A DNA stretch of 18,472 nucleotides from CAZOKH01 sp964580315 (GCA_964580315.1 CAZOKH010000071.1:1-18472); one strand, 5' to 3'; shown: positions 1-8,059, counted from the stretch's first letter. Made by a program: numbers and translations. Notes: generated from the sequence alone by a model not told the origin.

Positions 1-378
1 GCGCATTCCTTTATCAAACGCCTGCCGGACGGTTATCAGACCCACATTACCGCTGACGGCGCCAATCTGAGCCAGGGGCAGCGCCAGTTGCTGTCCATTG
101 CACGCGCGGCTGTGGCTGACCCGCCGGTGATGATTTTGGACGAAGCCACCAGCTCAATTGACACACGCACCGAGCGCCTGATTGAGAAGGGCATGGATGC
201 CTTGATGAAAGACCGTACGGTGTTCGTCATTGCCCACCGCCTGTCAACGGTGCGCAATTCCAACGCTATTTTGGTGCTGGAGAACGGCGAGATCATCGAG
301 CGCGGCGACCATGCCGATTTGCTGGAGCAAAAAGGACGTTATTACCAGCTTTACACCGGGCAGTATGTGTTGAGCTAG
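1..378 (+). CDS. ABC exporter ATP-binding subunit, C-terminal part (5' end outside window)
   Basis: The frame is open from base 1 and ends at TAG 376-378, giving the last 125 residues of an ABC transporter nucleotide-binding domain. In order: signature motif LSQGQRQ, Walker B VMILDEATSSID, H-loop motif AHRLSTV, then the usual GEIIERGDHADLL segment and the tail KGRYYQLYTGQYVLS. The DEATSSID/AHRLSTV pairing is characteristic of exporter-type NBDs (MsbA/LmrA/BmrA-like), which usually follow a six-helix membrane domain; that part and the Walker A lie outside the window, so the substrate cannot be inferred. In this family two such half-transporters often form a heterodimer encoded side by side. 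It is the only plus-strand gene here and converges on the next gene. The domain call is secure; the subfamily is not. Confidence 0.95.
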   Translation, partial: AHSFIKRLPDGYQTHITADGANLSQGQRQLLSIARAAVADPPVMILDEATSSIDTRTERLIEKGMDALMKDRTVFVIAHRLSTVRNSNAILVLENGEIIERGDHADLLEQKGRYYQLYTGQYVLS

Positions 379-419
379 AGAAAAAGCACTCCCACCGGCT
401 TTGCCCGCCTTTGGCGCTG

Positions 420-452
420 CCTCCCCCAAAATCCAACGGATTTTGGGGGAGG
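420..452. repeat. perfect hairpin 1 in convergent intergenic space
   Basis: A 15-bp perfect stem (420-434 with 438-452) has a 3-nt loop AAC and the core CTCCCCCAAAATCC. It lies 41 bases after the ABC exporter stop and can fold from either strand. It could end transcription arriving from both sides, but the downstream T run is weak on both strands, so a dispersed palindromic repeat is an equal alternative. Confidence 0.6.
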
Positions 453-476
453 CTTCTTAATTCATCAGCGTAAATT

Positions 477-513
477 TCTCCCCCATTTTCTGTTTTGTGG
501 AAAATGGGGGAGA
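477..513. repeat. perfect hairpin 2 in convergent intergenic space
   Basis: A 14-bp perfect stem (477-490 with 500-513) has a 9-nt loop TGTTTTGTG. It shares the arm start CTCCCCCA with hairpin 1, 25 bases away, then differs (TTTTC versus AAATCC). It is probably a related palindromic unit, and may act as a two-way terminator for the convergent genes. Confidence 0.6.
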
Positions 514-534
514 TGCAAGAGGGGGTGTGATTTA

Positions 535-741
535 TTACTTAGCCCCAACCGCGCTTGAACTGAACAATTGCGTCCACGTTTTGGGGCCAACATAGCCGTC
601 CACTTCCAGGTTATTGCGCTGTTGAAAATTGCGCACGGCGGTGCTGGTCATGCGCCCAAAGATGCCGTCACGCGCGCCAACCTCGGTGTAACCCAGTTCA
701 TACAGGCGCTGCTGCAGCAGGAGAACATCATCGCCCTGCAT
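535..741 (-). pseudogene. detached peptidoglycan-binding (PG_binding_1) domain, in frame after a TGA
   Basis: Translation from the first ATG gives 68 residues with a full peptidoglycan_binding_1 pattern: GDDVLLLQQRLYELGY, then DGIFGRMTSTAVRNFQQRNNLEVDGYVGPKTW. This fold is a three-helix cell-wall anchor and normally sits at one end of a larger exported protein. It has no signal peptide of its own. The ATG has no Shine-Dalgarno in the preceding 15 bases and lies in the same frame as the upstream lipoprotein gene, separated only by TGA-TTC-TCC. The residues coded just before the ATG (Phe-Ser) fit the usual start of the domain. It is therefore most simply the cut-off C-terminus of the lipoprotein; rare readthrough or a sequencing error are alternatives. 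It ends at TAA 535-537. Confidence 0.7.
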
Positions 742-747
742 GGAGAA

Positions 748-2238
748 TCATTCTGGTTCCACAATGAAAGCAGTTAAATAGGAGGATTGCTCGTACCCAT
801 CAGCAATGAGGATGAAACGACCATCCGGGCTGACGGCAATGGCGCGTGGGTCAAGGAATTCGCCTTCAGGCCAATTCTCCACTTCATTGGAAAGTTTGCC
901 AAACCGTTTGATTATATTTCCGTCGCTGTCAAGCATATGCACAGCGATCTGACCGGCATTCACCTGGAAAAGGACGTAGAAGTTACCGCTGGCGTCAATG
1001 GCCAGGTCGCGCGCCACAATTTCAACCTGCTGCGTGCGTTCGAGTGGCGTGGCATCCAGTTCTTCCAGGGTGAGCGGGTCCAATTCCACCAGGGTGGCAT
1101 CCCAGTTATAGTCGCGCAGGGCAAAGAGCTGTCCCTGTGCATTGAAAGTCAGCCTGCCCAGGCTGTGAATTTCATCCAGCGGCATTTTGCGCACCAGTTC
1201 GGCGGTGTCGAGAGTGAAAACATCCACGGTGCTGGTGTTGCGCAGGTATAAAAGCCCATCCACCGGGTTGACTGCTGAATCATAATAGGTATCAAGCCCG
1301 CCAGCGTTGATATCAATACCCAGTTCGGGAGATAGCACGACGAACCACTGAAAGCCGATGTCGGTTATAACCGCATTGCCTGCGGTGTCTGCCGTCACGC
1401 TGGACAATTGAGCATGCTCGGGCGTGGAGAATTGTTTCAGCTGGTTGCCCTCCACGTCGTAGATGAACAAACCTTTCGGTTCGGTGGCGACAAAAAAAGT
1501 GCCGTTTTTCCCGGCGGCAATGTCCACCGGCGTGCCGGGCAGCGGCACCCGCCAGAACACGGGCACTTCCACATAATCTTCGAGCAAACCGGTCATCTCC
1601 ACAGCGCTGATCTGGGCGGCGCCGGCGAGCTTGTTGAAGGCGATGAAGATGGTATCCACTTCAAATTCTGTGTTGGCCGGGAAAATGAGGCGTTCACGGC
1701 AGGCGCCCTCTGAAAGCGGCTCGCTTTGAATGGCGGCGCCGCTTTCATAAATCAGTTTTCCCAGGCCCGATTGCGAATTGAGCAGTTCGATGTGCTCAAT
1801 TTCAACCGGTTCGCCGCTGGCGTAAATTCCAACCTGCTCTGCCAGCACGGGCGTGGCATAGTGCAGCGTGAGGAGGATTTCACCGCTTTCTTCGGGCAGG
1901 GTGGTCAGGTAGGTGTCGCCGCAAAAGGGTGCGTCGGTCTGGTAGCTGCCCGTGGCGACCTCTTCCAGGGCGTACAGTTCAATCTGGCTGAAGGCCGCTC
2001 CCTGGCGCAGGAAGGCCGGGTTGGCGGCCTGACCGCCTGCCTCGCTGGTTGTGGGTGAGGGGGATGTTTCGGGCTTGGTAGGTTGGGCTGTCGGCGGGGC
2101 TGTGAGCGTTGTCTCTGGCGCGGGCGAATTTTGCGGGGTTTCGATCAGAGTGGGGCTTTTTTGCGGGTTTGCGTTTTGATTGCAGGCGGAGATGAAAATC
2201 AGGATGAGCAATGGAAGATGAGCAAAAAATTTTTGCAT
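748..2238 (-). CDS. secreted beta-propeller lipoprotein, truncated by in-frame TGA
   Basis: A 496-residue product. The start at 2238 is chosen over the longer frame (to 2325) because AAGGAG sits about 7 bases upstream and the sequence opens directly into a lipoprotein signal, with hydrophobic LPLLILIFISAC and lipid-accepting Cys19. A Pro/Thr/Ser/Glu-rich linker of about 40 residues follows, then a beta-sandwich-like segment (ILLTLHYATPVLAEQVGIY ... VDTIFIAFNKLAGAAQISAVEM) resembling discoidin/galactose-binding folds. The C-terminal half has repeated propeller-like blades (VDIAAGKNGTFFVAT, LTFNAQGQLFALRD, LAIDASGNFYVLF, IAVSPDGRFILIADG), as in NHL/six-bladed propellers. It is probably an outside-facing binding or scaffold protein; the ligand is unknown. 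Its stop TGA (748-750) is followed in frame by a peptidoglycan-binding domain, which suggests the ancestral protein was wall-anchored at both ends. Confidence 0.8.
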   Translation of the reverse strand: MQKFFAHLPLLILIFISACNQNANPQKSPTLIETPQNSPAPETTLTAPPTAQPTKPETSPSPTTSEAGGQAANPAFLRQGAAFSQIELYALEEVATGSYQTDAPFCGDTYLTTLPEESGEILLTLHYATPVLAEQVGIYASGEPVEIEHIELLNSQSGLGKLIYESGAAIQSEPLSEGACRERLIFPANTEFEVDTIFIAFNKLAGAAQISAVEMTGLLEDYVEVPVFWRVPLPGTPVDIAAGKNGTFFVATEPKGLFIYDVEGNQLKQFSTPEHAQLSSVTADTAGNAVITDIGFQWFVVLSPELGIDINAGGLDTYYDSAVNPVDGLLYLRNTSTVDVFTLDTAELVRKMPLDEIHSLGRLTFNAQGQLFALRDYNWDATLVELDPLTLEELDATPLERTQQVEIVARDLAIDASGNFYVLFQVNAGQIAVHMLDSDGNIIKRFGKLSNEVENWPEGEFLDPRAIAVSPDGRFILIADGYEQSSYLTAFIVEPE

Positions 2239-2308
2239 GGCAATCTCCTTGTTCAATCGTACAGGTGGAAAATCCTCGAATGACTGAATGGGTTCCATCA
2301 GGATGCCC

Positions 2309-2704
2309 TCAGTTGACCGGTTCACCTGCGGCTGCCTGTAAACAGGCGGTTAAAATGGTTTGCAGCACTTCGTCCGGTTGATTCACAACCTCGCGGTTGG
2401 TGAAACGCAGCACACGCAAGCCGTGCGCCTGCAACTGCTGTTCGCGCAGGCGGTCGTATTCTTGCTGCACGGCGTGCACGTCGCCGTCCACTTCAATGAT
2501 CAAACCTGCCTGGTGACAGTAAAAGTCGACGATGTATGGTTCAATGATTTGCTGGCGGCGGAAGTGAAAGCCCTGCAAGCGGTTGGCGCGCAGCCGCGCC
2601 CACAGCAGCCGTTCGGCGGGGGTCATTTCGCGGCGCAGTTCGCGGGTGCGCTGTGCCTTGGCGCTGGTGATATGTTGGCCGGTGATGATTGGCTTTTCTG
2701 GCAT
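2309..2704 (-). CDS. DUF559 endonuclease-like protein
   Basis: A 131-residue protein matching the DUF559 pattern (restriction-endonuclease-like fold related to very-short-patch-repair nucleases). Visible features are MTPAERLLWARLRANRLQGFHFRRQ near the N-terminus, then IVDFYCHQAGLIIEVDGDVH with the acidic residues expected of a PD-(D/E)XK core, and RVLRFTNREVV near the end. The length is normal for the family. The biological role of DUF559 proteins is not established; they often sit near restriction systems or repeats. The gene is directly downstream of the HsdM-HsdS fusion on the same strand, and the whole gap between them is one copy of the dispersed repeat. The ATG lies 5 bases after that repeat, whose end supplies the only weak Shine-Dalgarno-like sequence (GATAGG). 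Confidence 0.85.
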   Translation of the reverse strand: MPEKPIITGQHITSAKAQRTRELRREMTPAERLLWARLRANRLQGFHFRRQQIIEPYIVDFYCHQAGLIIEVDGDVHAVQQEYDRLREQQLQAHGLRVLRFTNREVVNQPDEVLQTILTACLQAAAGEPVN

Positions 2705-2708
2705 ATTA

Positions 2709-2816
2709 ATTACCTATCCCTAACCCTTCCCTAAAGGGAAGGGAACCGTCTAACTCCCTCCCTCGCGCAGCGTCCCTGAGCGCAGCGAAGGGATTAGGGA
2801 GGGTGGGGGTAGGTCC
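2709..2816 (-). repeat. MITE-like repeat, copy A (between hsdMS and DUF559)
   Basis: A 108-bp unit whose minus strand begins GGACCTACCCCC and ends GGGATAGGTAAT. The ends form short terminal inverted repeats, ACCTACCCC and ACCTATCCC (one mismatch). Inside is a hairpin pairing 2724-2732 with 2735-2743 (CCCTTCCCT/AGGGAAGGG) and a GC-rich part with CGCAGCGTCCCTGAGCGC. The unit starts 2 bases after the hsdMS stop and stops 5 bases before the DUF559 ATG. A near-full copy lies in the opposite orientation at 8158-8258. It is too short to code for a transposase. Confidence 0.75.
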
Positions 2817-2818
2817 TC

Positions 2819-5308
2819 TCACCCTTCCCACACGCGCTGAATGACTTTTTGGATGCGCACCTGGTAGGCGGCGATCAGCCGCCGGTTGGATTCGACGATC
2901 TCTCGCTCGATTTTGATTCTTTTTATTATTTCATGTTGATTGCTGAGAGGGGGTAATTCGAGTTCAAGAGATAATAATTGTGATTTCGTTACACCTTGAA
3001 TAGTTGATCCTTGGCTAGTGGTTTTGAATATTTGAACTTTCTTAAGGAGAATATTCAAAAGGTATTCCACATCAATTTTTTCTTTGTTAATAATCAAACC
3101 TTGCGAATCTTGACTGATACAAACATCGAAATTATTAAGAAATAACTTTCCAAGCCCAACCCTTGTAACTACAATAATATTTCCTTCCGGTATCAGATTT
3201 GTTGCCGAATTTTTTATTGCCTCTTCTGTGATTTTCCGTCGAGGTATCGCATTATGGATATCAATAATATCTGCGCTTGAAATCCAGGGTATCGTACCAT
3301 TCCAAAATTCTTCATTTGCTGTTGAAGGTGTACCACCACTTAGTACTTTCTCACACACATCCTCCAGCTTGACCATCTCCCAGGCGGCGACGCCGGCGGC
3401 TTTGCGCTCTTCTTCCAGTTCCAGTTCGATGTTGGGTTTCCAGTTGTCGACCACCTGGCGCGCACCGTCGATGATGCGCTGGTAGCCCTCGATCTCAGTC
3501 ACAATCTCGCGCTGCACTTCCAGCGGAGGCAGGGGGATTTGTATTTTTGCTAAATCATTACGATTTATCGATGGAAATACTGCACCTGAATTTCCAGTGA
3601 TATCATCTTGAATATTTTGTAAATAGGAAAATAAAAACTCCAGATGAATTTTTGATGTATCTGGTCTTATCGCCGCAAGACCTCTACCAATACAAATCCT
3701 TTGAGTTGAGATATTTACAGGTCCAACAGGCGCTCGTACAGACATCAGAATATCACCCATTTCTGCAATTCTGGTTGTTTGTGTGGTCCATTTTCGTGGT
3801 TCACCTAGAAATTTTTCTGTAAATTCAGTTTTCCCTTGATAGAAAGGGATACCATCTCCTGTTTCATTGTAATACTCCCCTTCAGGTGATTGCCCGGAAA
3901 TTATTTCACACACTTCACCTAATTTGACGGTTTCATACTTTTGAACTTTTAAGTTTTTTCTTTCTAGATACCGGTCACTTGAAAAAGAATAATCACTATT
4001 TGTTTCGATTTTGCTTTTTGACACTATCAAAAAGTTTTCAGGTAATTCTGCTTGACTCTTTATTTCTACACAACCAGCCCGCACTAATGTTTGATATTCA
4101 GAGATTGCTTTTATTGCTACAGGAAAATCGTCCCGCTCAATCGGTTTGCGCTGCGCGCCCAGGTCAAAGCCGTCGGCTTCAATCTTCACAAACAACACCG
4201 CATCGGTCTTCTTTGCCAGGGCGCGGTCCAGCAGCAGGATGGAGGTCTTCACCCCTGAATAGGGATTGAACATGCCGGCTGGCAGCGAAACCACCCCCCA
4301 CAGGTAATTCTGCTCCACCAGGTATTTGCGCAATTGTTTGTAGGCTGTGCCGCTCTGGAAGATGATGCCCTCTGGCACAATCACCGCGGCGCGCCCGTTG
4401 GGGGTGAGGTGCTCGGCAATGTAGTCGACAAACAGCACCTCGCTGCGTTTGGACTGCACCGAGAAGCGTTTGTGCGGGCGGATGCCGCCGGTTGGCGACA
4501 TGAAGGGCGGGTTGGCGAGGATCACATCGGCGTAGTCGTTCCAACGTTCTTCACTGGTGAGGGTGTCGTATTCATAAATTTGCGGCTGCTGAAAGCCGTG
4601 CAGGTAGAGGTTGACCAGCGACAGGCGTACCATGTCGGGCGATATGTCGTAACCTTTGAAGTTCTTGAACAGGTTGTCGCGTTCCTGCAGGGTGAGGGTG
4701 TTGCCGTTGCTGTTGCGGCGCAAGATGTATTTGTAAGCCGAGATGAGAAAACCGGCGGTGCCGCAGGCGGGGTCGAGGATGGTTTCACCTTTCTGCGGCT
4801 GGATGATCTCGACCATGAAGTCGATCAGGTGGCGCGGGGTGCGGAACTGCCCGGCGTCGCCCTGGCTGCCCAGCACCGAAAGCAAATATTCAAAAGCGTC
4901 GCCCAGGCGTTCGCTGTGATCGTACTGAAATTCGTTGATGGTTTTGAGGAAAAGCCGCAAGGTTTCAGGGTCGCGGTAGGGCAAAAAAGCGTTCTTGAAA
5001 ATGTTGCGGAACAACTGCGGCAGGTTGGGGTTGGTCGCCATGCGGGTGATGGCTTCGCTGTACAGCGCCAGCATGTCATAACCACCCAGGTGCGGGTCAA
5101 AAATGCGGCTCCAGGCAAATTTTTCATACTCGCCGGTGAAGAAGCTGGCTTTGCCGCCCAGCTCGACCGATTCCTGATCGATGTCATCCATAAACTTATA
5201 CACCAGGGCGATGGTGATCTGCTCCACCTGGCTTTTGGGGTCGGGCACTTTGCCCACCAGGATGTCGCGGGCGGCGTCAATGCGGCGTTTGGTCTCGGAA
5301 TCCAGCAT
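2819..5308 (-). CDS. type I restriction-modification HsdM-HsdS fusion
   Basis: An 829-residue protein joining the two modification subunits. Residues 1-130 look like the helical HsdM N-terminal domain. About 140-400 is an N6-adenine methylase with SAM-binding DPACGTAGF (179-187) and catalytic NPPF (266-269). From about 458 comes a complete HsdS: TRD1 (458-590), a conserved helical spacer (LPPLEVQREIVTEIEG, 593-608), TRD2 (645-785) and a matching C-terminal helix (LPPLSNQHEIIKRI, 785-798). It should methylate adenine in a two-part target and guide HsdR. The ATG has GAGG six bases upstream and lies 12 bases after the hsdR stop, so the two are probably cotranscribed. The TRD-coding parts are clearly AT-richer than the rest. 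Separate hsdM and hsdS genes are more usual. The specificity cannot be read from sequence. Confidence 0.93.
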   Translation of the reverse strand: MLDSETKRRIDAARDILVGKVPDPKSQVEQITIALVYKFMDDIDQESVELGGKASFFTGEYEKFAWSRIFDPHLGGYDMLALYSEAITRMATNPNLPQLFRNIFKNAFLPYRDPETLRLFLKTINEFQYDHSERLGDAFEYLLSVLGSQGDAGQFRTPRHLIDFMVEIIQPQKGETILDPACGTAGFLISAYKYILRRNSNGNTLTLQERDNLFKNFKGYDISPDMVRLSLVNLYLHGFQQPQIYEYDTLTSEERWNDYADVILANPPFMSPTGGIRPHKRFSVQSKRSEVLFVDYIAEHLTPNGRAAVIVPEGIIFQSGTAYKQLRKYLVEQNYLWGVVSLPAGMFNPYSGVKTSILLLDRALAKKTDAVLFVKIEADGFDLGAQRKPIERDDFPVAIKAISEYQTLVRAGCVEIKSQAELPENFLIVSKSKIETNSDYSFSSDRYLERKNLKVQKYETVKLGEVCEIISGQSPEGEYYNETGDGIPFYQGKTEFTEKFLGEPRKWTTQTTRIAEMGDILMSVRAPVGPVNISTQRICIGRGLAAIRPDTSKIHLEFLFSYLQNIQDDITGNSGAVFPSINRNDLAKIQIPLPPLEVQREIVTEIEGYQRIIDGARQVVDNWKPNIELELEEERKAAGVAAWEMVKLEDVCEKVLSGGTPSTANEEFWNGTIPWISSADIIDIHNAIPRRKITEEAIKNSATNLIPEGNIIVVTRVGLGKLFLNNFDVCISQDSQGLIINKEKIDVEYLLNILLKKVQIFKTTSQGSTIQGVTKSQLLSLELELPPLSNQHEIIKRIKIEREIVESNRRLIAAYQVRIQKVIQRVWEG

Positions 5309-5320
5309 TAAATACCTCGA

Positions 5321-7840
5321 TTAAGTAAATTGATTTAAAGAAACGTTGTCTTTGATGTAACCAATAATCTGATTGCGCAGATCAACGCTCAGACTGCGTA
5401 AAAATTCACCGCCGGCATGACTTGCAATTAACAGACCAAATTCACCCCGCTCAACACGCAGGCGAAATTCAGGGTCGAGTACATACGATTTAAAGAAATT
5501 GCGGGCGCTCTGAAAGTTTTGCTCATCCGTCGTGCGGCGGGCATCGAACTTGTTAAATTCGTCATCCAGTAATTCTTCTCTGGTTTTAATGTAGGGAATG
5601 TAGCCGAAGATCAATTCCAAAAATTCGCGCAGGCTGGGCAGCCGGTCGGTGTTAACCGCCTTGCGCAGCCTGTCGAGGTTGAAATAGTCTTCAGGTTTAT
5701 CGAAGTATTTCTCTTCCACCATGCGCGCTGCGCTTTCCAGGTCGCCCTGTTTCACCAGGTCTTGCACGGCGGGGTCGGCTTTCACCTGGGCTTCAAAGCG
5801 TTGGAAATACATGCGGTCAATGCGCATGCCTTCCAGTCCAATGCGCTGCTCGCTGATTTGAGTCACATAATCAGAGCCTGTGTATTCAAATTCAGCCATT
5901 GCCTGCGGGGGATTCTCGACCTGCAAAGGGCGGCTATGATACAGGGCGGGCAGTTTCAACTCTTCGTCGTAGTTAAAATCTTCTTCAAAGTACTCGCAGT
6001 TGGCGAAGAAATCGAACAATTTATAAGTTTGTTTCTTTGTGTCACCATCCGGTCTGTCTTTGCCGATCAGGTCGCGGGCAAAGTCATAGGTGCGCGTGCC
6101 GCGCCCTTTGATCTGGATAAAATCAGTGGGCGAGAAAATGGGGCGCATCAGGCACAGGTTAAGGATATCTTCGCAGTCATAACCGGTGGTCATCATACCC
6201 ACCGTCACGCACACGCGCGTCTTGCTGGTTTTGTAGTTCGGCAGCATGTGCGCTGAACCGTTTAGGTTGTTGTTGGCAAAGTTGATGGTGAACTGCTGCG
6301 CGTCCATCACCGATGAAGTCACTTGCAGGGCAAAGTCCGACTGGTACCTGCCCGGAAAGGCTTTGTCCGCCATCCAATTCAACATCTGGGCAATTTTGGC
6401 GGCATGGTTCTGACTGACGGTGAAGATGATGGTCTTGCCGATCTCGCCGCTAATGGGGTCGCGCAGGGCGTTTTCCAGGAAAGTTTTGCAGAAGACGGCA
6501 TTGGTGGCTTCTGAGAAGAAGCTGTGTTCAAAATCTCGATGACCAAACACATCTTCGCTTTCATTGCCGTTTTCGTCCACATCCTTCACGGCATAACCTT
6601 TATCCGACAACAATTGCGTGGTGATGTCGGTACGCGCATCCACCACGGTGGGGTTTATTAAAAACCCGTCCTTCACACCGTCCAATAGCGAATAGCTGAA
6701 AGTTGGTTTGCCGTCTTCGCAGCCAAAGGTGCGGTAGGTGTCCAACAGAATACGCCGCTCCAACTCGCGCGGGTCGTTGTGGCTGAGTGCGGCGGGGTCA
6801 ATGTTTTTCAAATAATCGCGCGGCGTGGCGGTTAATCCCAGCTTGTAGCCAGTGAAATATTCAAACACGGCGCGGGCGTTGCCGTTGATGCTGCGGTGCG
6901 CCTCGTCTGAAATCACCAGGTCGAAATCATTTGGGTTGAACTTGCGCAGATAGCGGTTGTTGGAAAGAAAGGTTTGAATGGTGCTGATCACAATCTCGGC
7001 ATGGCGCCAGCCGTCGGCATTTTCCTTGTAAACCACGCTGTGATAGTCGTTTTTTAGAAATTCGGTAAAGCGTTTTTTTGCCTGGTCTTCCAATTCAAGG
7101 CGGTCTACCAGGAACAGCACGCGTCGGGCGTTGGCAGTGCGCAAGAAAAGACGGATCAATGCCGCAGATACCAGGGTTTTGCCGGTGCCGGTCGCCATCT
7201 CCAACAAAAAGCGGTCTTTGCCGGCATCAACGGCTTGCTGCACAGCCTTTATGGCGTTTACCTGGTAGGGACGCAGGAAGCGCAGTTTATTGTTTAATAA
7301 AAACTCGCTGCGGCTGGTTTCATCCTTCCATGCCGGGTCGCTTTGGTAATCGGGTCGCTGACTCTTGACAATGTAGTCGCTATCCACAACTTCGCGCACC
7401 AGTGTTTGCGTGTTGGGTTTAAAGCTGGCGGAATGCTTGATTCCTTTGGGAGAGGGGAACCTGGTAATGGCGTGCGGACTGCCGTGTTCCAGATCCCACA
7501 GGTAATGCGAGTTGCCGTTGGAAAGGAGGATGAAACGGCAGTTTTGTGCGCGGGCGTATTTGCGTGCCTGCTCTTTGCCGATGAGCGGGTTCTTGTCTTC
7601 AGCTTTGGCTTCCAGAACAATGGCGGGGAAGCCTTGTTCGTCTAACAGTAAAAAATCAACAAAGCCGCTGGTGGTTTTTTCAAAATCTTCCCCAAATTCA
7701 TCCAATTGATGTTGGCTAATTTTGATGTGGTTTTCCAGTAAGATGTTGGCTTTGCCATTTTCATCGTCCAAAAAACGCCAGCCGGCTTCTTGCAGCAGGT
7801 TGTTGATCTTGATGCGTGCCCTGGCTTCTTTTTCGCTCAT
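5321..7840 (-). CDS. hsdR: type I restriction enzyme HsdR, nuclease/translocase
   Basis: 839 residues from the ATG at 7840. That start is preferred over the longer frame to 7933 because AGGGGAG lies 7 bases upstream and the predicted -10 box lies inside the extension. The N-terminal nuclease core shows Asp62 and EAK (77-79) in VDFLLLDEQGFPAIVLEAK. An SF2 helicase/translocase follows, with Walker A ATGTGKT (216-222), DEAH (312-315), TATP (337-340), VTVGMMTTGYDC and motif VI QIKGRGTRTY. The tail resembles the EcoEI-type HsdR C-terminal domain. The enzyme pulls unmodified DNA using ATP and cuts at a distance, working with the fused HsdM-HsdS encoded 12 bases downstream. All motifs are intact, so an active system is plausible. 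It is the first gene of the hsdR-hsdMS-DUF559 run. Confidence 0.95.
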   Translation of the reverse strand: MSEKEARARIKINNLLQEAGWRFLDDENGKANILLENHIKISQHQLDEFGEDFEKTTSGFVDFLLLDEQGFPAIVLEAKAEDKNPLIGKEQARKYARAQNCRFILLSNGNSHYLWDLEHGSPHAITRFPSPKGIKHSASFKPNTQTLVREVVDSDYIVKSQRPDYQSDPAWKDETSRSEFLLNNKLRFLRPYQVNAIKAVQQAVDAGKDRFLLEMATGTGKTLVSAALIRLFLRTANARRVLFLVDRLELEDQAKKRFTEFLKNDYHSVVYKENADGWRHAEIVISTIQTFLSNNRYLRKFNPNDFDLVISDEAHRSINGNARAVFEYFTGYKLGLTATPRDYLKNIDPAALSHNDPRELERRILLDTYRTFGCEDGKPTFSYSLLDGVKDGFLINPTVVDARTDITTQLLSDKGYAVKDVDENGNESEDVFGHRDFEHSFFSEATNAVFCKTFLENALRDPISGEIGKTIIFTVSQNHAAKIAQMLNWMADKAFPGRYQSDFALQVTSSVMDAQQFTINFANNNLNGSAHMLPNYKTSKTRVCVTVGMMTTGYDCEDILNLCLMRPIFSPTDFIQIKGRGTRTYDFARDLIGKDRPDGDTKKQTYKLFDFFANCEYFEEDFNYDEELKLPALYHSRPLQVENPPQAMAEFEYTGSDYVTQISEQRIGLEGMRIDRMYFQRFEAQVKADPAVQDLVKQGDLESAARMVEEKYFDKPEDYFNLDRLRKAVNTDRLPSLREFLELIFGYIPYIKTREELLDDEFNKFDARRTTDEQNFQSARNFFKSYVLDPEFRLRVERGEFGLLIASHAGGEFLRSLSVDLRNQIIGYIKDNVSLNQFT

Positions 7841-7882
7841 AGTGATACTCCCCTGGGAACCGATGTTTTTGATTGTTTGCTT

Positions 7883-7911
7883 AGTATAAGGGAAAACTTT
7901 GAAATTGACAT
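7883..7911 (-). promoter_or_regulatory. predicted hsdR promoter (proximal)
   Basis: On the minus strand, ATGTCA (7906-7911), a 17-base spacer and TATACT (7883-7888), followed by hsdR's Shine-Dalgarno and ATG 43 bases after the -10. A second promoter-like copy lies at 8074-8102 within a diverged duplication. Confidence 0.55.
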
Positions 7912-7977
7912 AATTGAAATTCAAGCTGAACATACCTCAGCCTTTCCTGACTCGCTGCATGGGCGCTGCGCGGGGGG

Positions 7978-8059
7978 ACCTACCCCTGGCTTCAACCTAC
8001 CCCTAACCCCTTCCTAAAGGAAGGGGAATCTTGGTTCCCTTCCCTCGCGCAGCGTCCCT
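7978..8059 (+). repeat. MITE-like repeat, truncated copy B
   Basis: Two copies of the end motif ACCTACCCC (7978-7986 and 7995-8003) are followed by the hairpin CCCCTTCCT/AGGAAGGGG and the CCCTCGCGCAGCGTCCCT block. It then stops, lacking the distal third present in copies A and C. The order of blocks along the plus strand matches copy A. Confidence 0.6.

Noticed and set aside
748..750. TGA as a sense codon (recoded genome)
   Set aside because: Other genes here (hsdMS, DUF559) end with TGA at the expected protein end, with unrelated repeat or non-matching sequence following.
4334..5311. Long plus-strand open frame (325 codons) opposite the hsdMS gene
   Set aside because: It mirrors a strongly matched methylase domain on the other strand, has no recognisable domain or start signal, and comes from the GC-rich codon pattern.
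7841..7933. Longer N-terminus for HsdR
   Set aside because: The extra 31 codons contain the predicted -10 box and the Shine-Dalgarno of the internal ATG, and show no family similarity.
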